Below, one piece after another: positions 36,164 to 43,273 of a stretch of 64,000 nt of DNA. The translations under genes were made by a program, and so were the position numbers. The notes below the pieces were generated by a model. That model ran no database searches. It saw nothing but the letters and a program-made list of their open reading frames with translations, and was not told the origin of the DNA. How positions within the stretch are numbered: the stretch's first letter is position 1; each line of letters begins with the position of its first letter. Origin of the DNA: Marixanthomonas spongiae (GTDB lineage Bacteria; Bacteroidota; Bacteroidia; Flavobacteriales; Flavobacteriaceae); assembly GCF_003095375.1 (NCBI RefSeq), contig NZ_QEHR01000005.1:1-64000 (forward strand), given 5' to 3'.

Positions 36164-36655
36164 TTATTGATTGTTTTTTGTTAAGAACGAAACTAAATTT
36201 TTCCGTATGCCAATTACTTCTTGGCCTTCTAGATTTATAAAGCCTATTTTTTTGGTTTTTGAATCCAATAAAATTGAAAGCTCACAGTTTTGTGCGCAGA
36301 GCTCAAATTGAAAATCAGGTTCAAACGATACTTTTTTGTTGGTAGCAACGACGTAGTTAGCGGGATTTGTAATTTCAGAAATGAACTTATCAACAGCATT
36401 TTTTATTATACTGTCTGTTTTTACAGCTTTTTTTCCATATTGGTTTGTGGTTCCTTCAATCAGTACATCTTCAATCTTGTACATGACTATTTTTCGTGTG
36501 TTTTGAATATGTCCTAATTTTGCCTTGCCTACTGTTTTTCCCAAATCGACAGTTTCCTCTTTTACTACGTCTTGCGAACTATATATACTTTTTTTTTGTC
36601 CTTTACAGCAAATTGTTAGGGCACAGACTAATAGGGTGACAGTTAGCTTTTTCAT
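36164..36655 (-). CDS. Small secreted cluster protein with QDVVKEE motif
   Basis: A 163-aa protein with a hydrophobic N-terminus and Cys residues at 16-17 (TICCKGQ), so either a lipoprotein or a cleaved signal peptide. QDVVKEE lies at 28-34 and is followed by KTVG and, further on, a KIVMYKIED stretch. The papain-like protease upstream shows the same order (QDVVKEE, KTVG, KYRMYAKV) in its region after the catalytic domain, which suggests shared ancestry of this part. Its start is 1 base beyond the protease stop. I do not recognise a family. Confidence 0.65.
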   Translation of the reverse strand: MKKLTVTLLVCALTICCKGQKKSIYSSQDVVKEETVDLGKTVGKAKLGHIQNTRKIVMYKIEDVLIEGTTNQYGKKAVKTDSIIKNAVDKFISEITNPANYVVATNKKVSFEPDFQFELCAQNCELSILLDSKTKKIGFINLEGQEVIGIRKNLVSFLTKNNQ

Positions 36656-38101
36656 TTAAGATCGTTTTATGTCCAACACCATCATTGCTGTTGTGCCTTT
36701 TTCAAACTTTGCATCAAACTTCATTTTGTTTTTTGACAGTTTCATGTGTTCTTTAGCAATCAAGCTGTCATTAAAAATCATGTATAATTTATCAAGCATA
36801 TCACCTTCAAGGGTGTCTAATTGTTCTTTTACTTTTTTTGTGTCTATTTTTTCGAGGGAGAAAACAACAATTGTGTAGTCGGAATCAACATCTTTGTTAA
36901 GCCTGAAAAAATATTTTTCTCCAGGAATCACCAGCTCGGCTTCTGTATTGTCAAAATATGGGGATATTCCATCTTGATGCGGAAACAGTACCCCGTTTTC
37001 ACCAGCGCTGTCTGCAGCAAATACATATACGTAGCTTGGTTGGTTAACTTTTGCATACATGCGGTATTTGGTTTCTTTTGGGTAAGAGGTAGTGGTTTTA
37101 TAGTCACCTACTGTTTTATCGTTGGTTTCTTCTTCTTTTACAACATCTTGCCAGCCCAAAACGCTTTTTTTGAAAGACGCACCCCCTTTTATCACTTGCA
37201 TTTCGGCACCACCTTTCAGCTCAATTCTTAATTCACCTGCTAAGGTTTTGAGCTTGTTTACCGGTTTAGGTTTTGGGATGATTTCTAATGCATAACGGGT
37301 ATAATTAACAAAATCATCATATTTTACCCAGATATATCCATTATTGCCCCAATCTGTCCCCCAGCTGTTTATGATTTCAAAAGCACCGCCGTATTTTTCA
37401 TCATCAAAGCCTACAACGCACATGGCGTGGCCACCTCCAGTTAGTTGATTGTCTGGTACGTAAACTCCTTTGGCAATGTGTAATGCTTTTTCTACCTTAA
37501 AACCAATAATTACCGGGTTACCATTGTGTATGGCCCGTTTTACGTTTTCAATTTTTTCTTGTTTGGTTTCGCTACCTACAATAACACGGTTATATTCCTT
37601 GATAACATTAGATTTTGCTTTTTCAAAAATAGTTTCAGGAATGTCATCGTCACAAAATTGGGCGTCTTTGTAATCTTCAAAATATGGAGATCCATCTTCT
37701 ATTAAAGACCTTAAAGCACGGTCCAAGGAGGCGCCTTTTTGGCAATTATAACTATTTTCTTTCGTCGCAGCGTTTAGGTAGGTAAAAATGGGAGAGAAGG
37801 CTATTTTATTTATTTCTTCTTGCTCTTTTAACTCTAACTGCTTGGCTTCTACAATGGTACGGCCGTAATAGGCAGTTGCCCAACCGGTACAGGTGCCATA
37901 TCCTCCTTGACTTCTAACCACAGGAGCATATTTTTTAATCGAAGCCTGAGTTATATCGGCCAGATCATCAAAAAATGCGACATTTTTGGGTTTCGCAGGT
38001 ATCTCTTCGTAAGCTTCGTCATCAAACACCAACCCTGTACCATGCTGAGCAAGACACAGGGGGGCGATTAATAAAATAATATAAAAAGAAAATTGTTTCA
38101 T
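36656..38101 (-). CDS. Papain-like C1 cysteine protease with DUF4384-like tail
   Basis: A 481-aa secreted protein (signal peptide ends CLAQ). The C1A fold is clear: Cys71 in GTCTGWA, His225 in GGGHAMCVVG and Asn245 in INSWGTDWGNNGYIWVK, with an oxyanion Gln in RSQGG. No pro-domain is seen. A linker with QDVVKEE (318-324) leads to a beta-rich region (~345-480; YRMYAKVNQPSYVYVFAADS, GVLFPHQDG, PGEKYFFRL) like DUF4384, which often accompanies caspase-like proteases. It is the third gene of the operon. Its substrate may be another cluster protein; this is inferred. Confidence 0.88.
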   Translation of the reverse strand: MKQFSFYIILLIAPLCLAQHGTGLVFDDEAYEEIPAKPKNVAFFDDLADITQASIKKYAPVVRSQGGYGTCTGWATAYYGRTIVEAKQLELKEQEEINKIAFSPIFTYLNAATKENSYNCQKGASLDRALRSLIEDGSPYFEDYKDAQFCDDDIPETIFEKAKSNVIKEYNRVIVGSETKQEKIENVKRAIHNGNPVIIGFKVEKALHIAKGVYVPDNQLTGGGHAMCVVGFDDEKYGGAFEIINSWGTDWGNNGYIWVKYDDFVNYTRYALEIIPKPKPVNKLKTLAGELRIELKGGAEMQVIKGGASFKKSVLGWQDVVKEEETNDKTVGDYKTTTSYPKETKYRMYAKVNQPSYVYVFAADSAGENGVLFPHQDGISPYFDNTEAELVIPGEKYFFRLNKDVDSDYTIVVFSLEKIDTKKVKEQLDTLEGDMLDKLYMIFNDSLIAKEHMKLSKNKMKFDAKFEKGTTAMMVLDIKRS

Positions 38102-38121
38102 AGAAATTATTTAAACTTTAA

Positions 38122-38784
38122 TTATTGACGGTTGGACAATCCATCAAGATCTTCGAATAAACGACCCTCTCCCTCATCTATGTATTCGTCATTCACATCG
38201 TCATTTTTTTCAATAATAATTAATCCATATTCAGCATCGATAATCCCATTTTGCCCTATACTTCCTGAAATTGCTATCCCGTTTATAAACGTAACAGGAC
38301 CAGATGAACCGGGACTTGTTCCGCTGGTTTTGACGATAATCGTGAAGTTATTACCAGAACCAGTTATGTAGGATTCAACCCCTGTTTCCGTCGAAACGCT
38401 GTTCCCGTCAGAATCAATTTGTGAACCGGAGTATTCTATTTTTAAGCTTTCATTATCTTGGCCAAATAAAGAAATTAACTTATCTAAAAAAACATCGCCC
38501 GTTTCATAGCCGTCCCCAGGAATATTGGTGGCTTTTAATGTGAAAGGACTCATTAAGTAAGTTCCTTCTACTTCTGGCGGGGTGTTTCCTGTGTTAACGG
38601 TTATTCCTAAGTCTAACAAACCTTGGTAGGCATCTTCGGTTAAAAAGTCTATAATATCGTCTTCTGTTCCTGTAAAACCTAAATCTTCGCCATCTTCAAG
38701 GAATGATGCTTCTGATTCAACATCGCAGGACGCCAGACCCAACAGCGATATAAAAAGTGTAATGTATATATATGATTTTTTCAT
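38122..38784 (-). CDS. Acidic lipoprotein of the CHASE2 cluster
   Basis: A 220-aa lipoprotein (LLGLASC, Cys20) with a very acidic mature N-terminus (DVESEASFLEDGEDLG). The body is beta-rich (YLMSPFTLKATNIP, FTIIVKTSG, GIAISGSIGQNGIIDAEYGLIIIEK) and the end is acidic again. I do not recognise a family. It lies 25 bases after the beta-barrel gene and 20 before the protease gene. Likely on the periplasmic side of the outer membrane. Confidence 0.7.
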   Translation of the reverse strand: MKKSYIYITLFISLLGLASCDVESEASFLEDGEDLGFTGTEDDIIDFLTEDAYQGLLDLGITVNTGNTPPEVEGTYLMSPFTLKATNIPGDGYETGDVFLDKLISLFGQDNESLKIEYSGSQIDSDGNSVSTETGVESYITGSGNNFTIIVKTSGTSPGSSGPVTFINGIAISGSIGQNGIIDAEYGLIIIEKNDDVNDEYIDEGEGRLFEDLDGLSNRQ

Positions 38785-38809
38785 TGTATTGTGTTTTAAA
38801 TTGAGTGTT

Positions 38810-39511
38810 TTAAAGTATGTTGAAACGTAAGGAAATGTTCAGCGTAACAGGGGTTTTGTTTTTAAACGTCACTTCGTCCACTTGATCTTCAACGCCTAAT
38901 AACTTTTCGTTGTTAAAAGTAAAAAGAGTAGGGGTTGTCAAAGCATCGGCCCCTACAAAAACTCCATTAACAATTTTCCAAGTTAGCCGTAGTCCTCCAG
39001 CCACATAATAACTGCTTCCGTAACTAACCTCGTCCGACTTTCGTTGAAAATGTAGCCACCCCAATCCAAGTAATGGAGATATTTCAAAATTTGTGTCGAT
39101 GGGATCACCTAAAGCGAAATCATATTTTAGAGCAAAATACCCATCATAAGCCCTAATATCTTCTCCGCCAATAATCGAAAAGTATCCCAAGGATCCAAAT
39201 CCTAAACCAGATTCGTTAAAATCTGCGTTGACCACTAAGCCTATACCTACGTTAAAAATGTTTTCATCATTTGAAAAACTCTGTGTGTCCCCATCTTGGG
39301 TAATTTGAATTTCATCGATGAATAATGGAATAGGCATAAACATTACGCCTAAAGAATATTCTTTGAAGGTTTGTACCTTATCTTGTGCGAAAGATTCTTC
39401 TAAAGCATACTCATAAGTTTCTCCGGGAGCTTGTGGAAATAAGCTGGTTTCTTGTGCTTTAGAAGTGGCCCAGCACAAAACGCACAACACAATTAATGTA
39501 ATTTTTTTCAT
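38810..39511 (-). CDS. Outer-membrane beta-barrel protein, first gene of the CHASE2 operon
   Basis: A 233-aa protein with signal peptide (ends TSKAQ). The remainder alternates polar and hydrophobic residues in strands of 9-11 (YSLGVMFMPIPLFI, FNVGIGLVVNADF, YFALKYDFALG, YVAGGLRLTWKIV) and ends in VTLNISLRFNIL, a typical barrel closure. It lies 55 bases downstream of dyad 2 and behind a near-consensus -7 box (TACTTTTA, 39539-39546 minus). Confidence 0.78.
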   Translation of the reverse strand: MKKITLIVLCVLCWATSKAQETSLFPQAPGETYEYALEESFAQDKVQTFKEYSLGVMFMPIPLFIDEIQITQDGDTQSFSNDENIFNVGIGLVVNADFNESGLGFGSLGYFSIIGGEDIRAYDGYFALKYDFALGDPIDTNFEISPLLGLGWLHFQRKSDEVSYGSSYYVAGGLRLTWKIVNGVFVGADALTTPTLFTFNNEKLLGVEDQVDEVTFKNKTPVTLNISLRFNIL

Positions 39512-39538
39512 AATTAAAATTTGGTTTATAATTTTTGT

Positions 39539-39588
39539 TAAAAGTAAGTTAAGAGGGAATAGTAGTAAATACCCATTATTGGGTATTT
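39539..39588 (-). promoter_or_regulatory. Dyad 2 and promoter of the eight-gene CHASE2 operon
   Basis: AAATACCC-N6-GGGTATTT (39567-39588, spacer ATTATT) lies upstream of TACTTTTA (39539-39546), one base off TAnnTTTG. The dyad centre would be about 45 bases upstream of the inferred transcript start, where LuxR/NarL-type activators usually bind. The dyad overlaps the last codons of the regulator gene. Confidence 0.65.
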
Positions 39589-39983
39589 TTTGTAAGAAAT
39601 GCCTTTTTCGATTCGCTATTGTTGTATTTATAAGCCAAAGATTGCAGTTGTCGGCTTCCTTTTATCTTGAGTTTTTTAATAATGTTTTTTCTATGGGTGC
39701 CAACTGTTTGTTGGCTTATGGAGAGCATTGCTGCAATTTCTTTAGAGCGCAATCCGTTGCCCACCAACGTGAATATTTGAATCTCCCTCGGGCTGAGGTT
39801 TTTGATTTTCGGACTTTTTTGCTCTAATATTAAAGAATAGTAAATTGCCTTGTCTATTATCCTTTTGCTTTCTGATATCTGTTTCAAGGCGTCCAATACA
39901 GCTATCGTTTCATTATTATTTAACTGTAACGAATTTTTTTTTGCCTTTTTAAGAAGTTCCGTTATTTTTTTGTACGTGTTCAC
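39576..39983 (-). CDS. LuxR/NarL-type HTH regulator (HTH only)
   Basis: A 135-aa protein beginning at GTG. Residues ~55-120 are a LuxR-type HTH (LSPREIQIFTLVGNGLRSKEIAAMLSISQQTVGTHRKNIIKKL). The first ~50 residues are helical (KKITELLKKAKKN, IAVLDALKQISESKRIIDKAI). There is no receiver or ligand domain, so activity may depend on dimerisation or a partner. Dyads of the same sequence lie upstream of it and of the next operon, which fits self-regulation. A -7 box TACTTTTG (39988-39995 minus) is so near the GTG that the mRNA may be almost leaderless. Confidence 0.88.
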   Translation of the reverse strand: MNTYKKITELLKKAKKNSLQLNNNETIAVLDALKQISESKRIIDKAIYYSLILEQKSPKIKNLSPREIQIFTLVGNGLRSKEIAAMLSISQQTVGTHRKNIIKKLKIKGSRQLQSLAYKYNNSESKKAFLTKNTQ

Positions 39984-39987
39984 AGCA

Positions 39988-40037
39988 CAAAAGTAGATGC
40001 TTTACAAAATGCATAAAATACCCAATTCAGGGTATTT
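39988..40037 (-). promoter_or_regulatory. Dyad 3 and promoter of the LuxR-type regulator
   Basis: AAATACCC-N6-GGGTATTT (40016-40037, spacer AATTCA) and the -7 box TACTTTTG (39988-39995, minus strand) lie in front of the regulator. The dyad is centred about 45 bases upstream of the predicted start of transcription, the same spacing as in front of the downstream operon. Confidence 0.68.
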
Positions 40038-40096
40038 TTTTAGTGAAGCACTTGTTTTTCTTGCGTAATATCGAAAAAAAAAGAAAAAATGTCTTT

Positions 40097-40285
40097 TTAT
40101 CCCTTTATATAGGTTTTAACAGCCAGAAGAAGCAAAATAAAAACAATAAAACCCAGTAGTATCCAAAAAGTTCCTTTGTAGTGTTTTTTATGGCGGTTGA
40201 TGTCTTTTCTATAGCTATATATAATAATAACAATAAATGCAATTGCAGCAAGAATAGCAAAAACCCATTGACCGGTAGTAAACAT
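40097..40285 (-). CDS. Small two-helix membrane protein
   Basis: A 62-aa protein with helices at ~5-24 and 39-58, separated by a basic loop (YRKDINRHKKHYKG). Similar short proteins occur in Flavobacteriaceae but have no known function. It has its own promoter, and its stop is 60 bases right of dyad 3; it may or may not belong to the CHASE2 cluster. Confidence 0.65.
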   Translation of the reverse strand: MFTTGQWVFAILAAIAFIVIIIYSYRKDINRHKKHYKGTFWILLGFIVFILLLLAVKTYIKG

Positions 40286-40290
40286 AAAAG

Positions 40291-40316
40291 TGTATTTTTA
40301 TCAAAACAAAAATACA
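40291..40316. promoter_or_regulatory. Divergent promoter with TGTATTTTT/AAAAATACA dyad
   Basis: A 9-bp inverted repeat with an 8-nt centre between divergent genes. The right arm contains TATTTTTG on the minus strand, a match to TAnnTTTG for the small membrane protein. The left arm gives TATTTTTA on the plus strand for the MazG-like gene. Confidence 0.55.
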
Positions 40317-40331
40317 ATTAAACAAATCAAT

Positions 40332-40721
40332 ATGAAGCATAAAATTGCCGCGGTGAGCAAATTTCATCAAGCTTTTGGCTTAGGGATTAATAAAACTCCC
40401 ACAGCAAACTTGGGAACCGAAAAAAACTTGTTGCGCTATACTTTGATGTGTGAAGAAAATGAAGAATATTTAGAGGCCGCGAATGCCAATGACTTGGTAG
40501 AAGTGGCCGATGCCTTGGGCGATATGCTTTATATATTGTGCGGGACCATTATTGAGCACGGGATGCAACACAAAATAGAAGAAATATTCAACGAGATACA
40601 ACGTAGCAACATGAGCAAATTAGGTGCCGATGGCAAACCTATTTGCAGGGAAGACGGTAAAATTTTAAAAGGCCCTGATTATTTTAAGCCCAATATCCAG
40701 GCTATTTTGAAAAATGAATAA
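40332..40721 (+). CDS. MazG-like nucleoside triphosphate pyrophosphohydrolase
   Basis: A 129-aa all-alpha NTP pyrophosphohydrolase-fold protein. The metal-binding pattern is EENEEYLEA followed by EVADALGDMLYILCG (ExxE...ExxD type). The tail (MSKLGADGKPICREDGKILKGPDYFKP) is the conserved nucleotide-side region of this subfamily. It probably hydrolyses non-canonical or excess nucleotides. The frame is open from 40290, but MKHKIAAVSKFH at 40332 is the likely start. Confidence 0.88.
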   Translation: MKHKIAAVSKFHQAFGLGINKTPTANLGTEKNLLRYTLMCEENEEYLEAANANDLVEVADALGDMLYILCGTIIEHGMQHKIEEIFNEIQRSNMSKLGADGKPICREDGKILKGPDYFKPNIQAILKNE

Positions 40722-40743
40722 AGACTTTCAGTACTAAAATAAC

Positions 40744-41814
40744 CTATGCAACAGGATACCGCCAGCCAAACGGATCGTCGGCCCTGTTTTGCTGGATGTC
40801 CATCAACTCCTTTTTAAAACGTTTGGCATAACTGTCTTCTTGTTTGGGAATGTCATACACCGTTTCCTGATAGCTGAAAGCACTCACAGGACTGATTACG
40901 GCAGCAGTACCTGCACCGAAAATTTCTTTTAAGGTCCCATTTTTTGCTGCTTCTACCAACTCTGAAACCTGAATACGCCTAACTTCTGCTTTAATGCCAT
41001 TATGTTCTGCCAATTTAAGCACACTTTTTCTTGTTACTCCGTCTAAAATTCGATCACTGGTCGGTGCAGTGATCAACGTATCGCCAATCCTGAAAAAAAC
41101 ATTCATCGTACCCGCTTCTTCCAAATATTTATGTTCTTTGGCGTCGGTCCAGATAACCTGCTGAAACCCTTTTTCGCGAGCCAAATTGGTAGGATAAAAT
41201 TGAGCGCCATAATTTCCGGCCGCTTTGGCAAAACCAACTCCACCATCGGCAGAGCGGCTAAACTGTTCTGCGATCACTACCCGTACATCGCCCGTGTAAT
41301 AGGCTTGAGCAGGTGCCATAATGATCATAAATTTATATTCATCAGAGGGTGCCGCAGAGACGCCTACTTCGGTCGCCATAGCAAAAGGACGTATGTAAAG
41401 CGAATTTCCTTCGCCCGGTTGCACCCAATCTTTGTCCAACTGGACTAAGGTATGGAGCGCTTCAAAAAAGAATTCCCTCGGAAATTCAGGAATGGCCATA
41501 CGCTTGGACGAAATGTTTATACGCTTAAAGTTATCCTCCGGGCGGAACAGAAACACCTCGCCTTGGTCATCCTTATAGGCTTTCATCCCTTCAAAAACGG
41601 CCTGTCCATAGTGAAACACCTTTGTGGCGGGCGACAGTTCCAAATTACCATAAGGTTTAATGGTAGGATTCTGCCATTTACCGTCCTTATAATCGCACTC
41701 AAACATATAATCGGTAAAATTTTTACCAAAGGTCAAGTTGTCAAAATCCACTTGATCTAATTTCGATTTCTTTATTTTTTCGACTGTTATATGTTCGTTG
41801 GTTGCAATACTCAT
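40744..41814 (-). CDS. ilvE: Branched-chain amino-acid aminotransferase
   Basis: A 356-aa class IV PLP-dependent aminotransferase of the longer BCAT type. It shows HYGQAVFEGMKAY, the RPEDNFKRINISSKRM region, NYGAQFYPTNLAREKGFQQVIWTD, KYLEEAGTMNVFF and GAGTAAVISPV. The catalytic Lys is in the KAAGNYG region. It catalyses the last step of Leu, Ile and Val synthesis and the first of their breakdown. Single gene, convergent with the MazG-like gene. Confidence 0.96.
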   Translation of the reverse strand: MSIATNEHITVEKIKKSKLDQVDFDNLTFGKNFTDYMFECDYKDGKWQNPTIKPYGNLELSPATKVFHYGQAVFEGMKAYKDDQGEVFLFRPEDNFKRINISSKRMAIPEFPREFFFEALHTLVQLDKDWVQPGEGNSLYIRPFAMATEVGVSAAPSDEYKFMIIMAPAQAYYTGDVRVVIAEQFSRSADGGVGFAKAAGNYGAQFYPTNLAREKGFQQVIWTDAKEHKYLEEAGTMNVFFRIGDTLITAPTSDRILDGVTRKSVLKLAEHNGIKAEVRRIQVSELVEAAKNGTLKEIFGAGTAAVISPVSAFSYQETVYDIPKQEDSYAKRFKKELMDIQQNRADDPFGWRYPVA

Positions 41815-41925
41815 GGGATAGGATGTTTAGTGTTCAAAATTAGTTAAAATTTACACCATAAAAAATGTAAAAATTCCTTAAAATTGTAGAAGATTAAGAT
41901 ACAATTAATTTCTGAAAAAATAATC

Positions 41926-42471
41926 ATGAAAAATTTTCTAATTGCATTTGTATTGGTGTTTATTGCTGTAAGTTGTAAAAATGGCACTAAAGAAGAACCG
42001 GTTGAGGCCCAAAAAACCGAAACCGAGCAAACCACCGAAAACAACAAGGATATGGCCTACCAATCTTTCGGGGAAGAAATTGACGATGCCAACGTGATGA
42101 GCGCTGCCGATATGAAAGCAAAATTTGAAGGTATGCAAGTGGGCGATACCGTTGCTGTAAAGTTCCGCTCGGCAGTGAATTCCGTTTGCCAGAAAAAAGG
42201 ATGCTGGATGCGCTTGGACATTGGCGGGGAAGAGGAAGCTTTTGTAAAGTTTAAGGATTACGGTTTTTTTATGCCCAAAGACATTGCCACCGAAGAAGTG
42301 ATCGTTGCAGGAAAAGCCTATGTTGAAAAAACAAGCGTGGAAGACCTGAAGCATTTTGCAGAAGATGCCGGTAAAAGCGAAGCCGAAATCGCTGCCATTA
42401 CCGAACCAAAGACTACCTACGCCATTCTATCGCACGGCGTACTATTGCCCGAAATGGCCGAAAAGCAATAG
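41926..42471 (+). CDS. DUF4920 lipoprotein
   Basis: A 181-aa lipoprotein (IAVSC, Cys18). A low-complexity Glu/Thr linker (~20-45) is followed by the DUF4920 domain (~48-145; YQSFGEEIDDANVMSAADMKAKF, VNSVCQKKGCWMRLDIGGEEEAFVKFKDYGFFMPKD). The two Cys in VCQKKGCWM may bind metal or form a disulfide. It is 2 bases from mnmD. Role unknown. Confidence 0.88.
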   Translation: MKNFLIAFVLVFIAVSCKNGTKEEPVEAQKTETEQTTENNKDMAYQSFGEEIDDANVMSAADMKAKFEGMQVGDTVAVKFRSAVNSVCQKKGCWMRLDIGGEEEAFVKFKDYGFFMPKDIATEEVIVAGKAYVEKTSVEDLKHFAEDAGKSEAEIAAITEPKTTYAILSHGVLLPEMAEKQ

Positions 42472-42473
42472 CA

Positions 42474-43148
42474 ATGAAACGCAAGTTTCTCAAAACGGGC
42501 GATGGGTCTATGACCATACATCTGCCCGATTGGGACGAACAATACCACTCTAAGCACGGGGCCATCGCCGAAGCCCAGCACGTTTTTATTAAAAACGGGT
42601 TGTTGCATTGCTGCAATACTCACGAAGCCAGCACCTTTTCCATCATGGAAATTGGTTTCGGTACGGGCTTAAATGCGTTTTTAACCCTCTTAAAGGCCAA
42701 AGAAAAGAAACTTCAGATAAATTATACGGGGATAGAGGCCTATCCAATACCTGCCGAAGAATTGCCGGGGTTGAATTATCCTGAGCAATTGAACGCAAAT
42801 AAAGATACTTTTAAAAACCTTCATACTTCCAACTGGGGACTGCCAGTCCAGATTTCGCCAAATTTTCAGCTTACCAAACGAAAACAATTTTTTTCAGAAA
42901 TAGAAGCTATCGAAGCGTTCCATCTTATTTACTTCGATGCCTTTGGAGCTCGCGTACAACCAGAACTTTGGACTTTTGAGATATTCAAAAAAATGTATCG
43001 GGCGCTGAAAACCAATGGGGTTTTGGTTACTTATTCGGCAAAAGGCAGCGTACGCCGAAATATGAAAGCAGTAGGTTTTACCGTGGAGCGATTGCCTGGC
43101 CCACCCGGAAAAAGACAAATGCTTCGGGCTACGAAAATTCATCAATAG
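42474..43148 (+). CDS. mnmD: tRNA 5-methylaminomethyl-2-thiouridine methyltransferase (MnmD)
   Basis: A 224-aa SAM-dependent methyltransferase equal to the first half of E. coli MnmC. It completes mnm5s2U34 in tRNAs for Lys, Glu and Gln. SAM motif I is IMEIGFGTGLNAFLTLL, and FHLIYFDAFGARVQPELWTFEIF with YSAKGSVRRNMKAVGFTVERLPGPPGKRQML is diagnostic. The FAD-dependent MnmC(o) half is absent, as in other MnmD-only bacteria. It follows DUF4920 directly. Confidence 0.93.
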   Translation: MKRKFLKTGDGSMTIHLPDWDEQYHSKHGAIAEAQHVFIKNGLLHCCNTHEASTFSIMEIGFGTGLNAFLTLLKAKEKKLQINYTGIEAYPIPAEELPGLNYPEQLNANKDTFKNLHTSNWGLPVQISPNFQLTKRKQFFSEIEAIEAFHLIYFDAFGARVQPELWTFEIFKKMYRALKTNGVLVTYSAKGSVRRNMKAVGFTVERLPGPPGKRQMLRATKIHQ

Positions 43149-43273
43149 TCTTTGTGAAATTTTTAACGGCCTGCTTCTTAATATTGCGTTAAGTGCTATT
43201 GCCGTTGGTTGTATATGCTGTAACTTTAAAATAATAGGTATAATAAGATACAATATTACAATTGCGTTGATTT

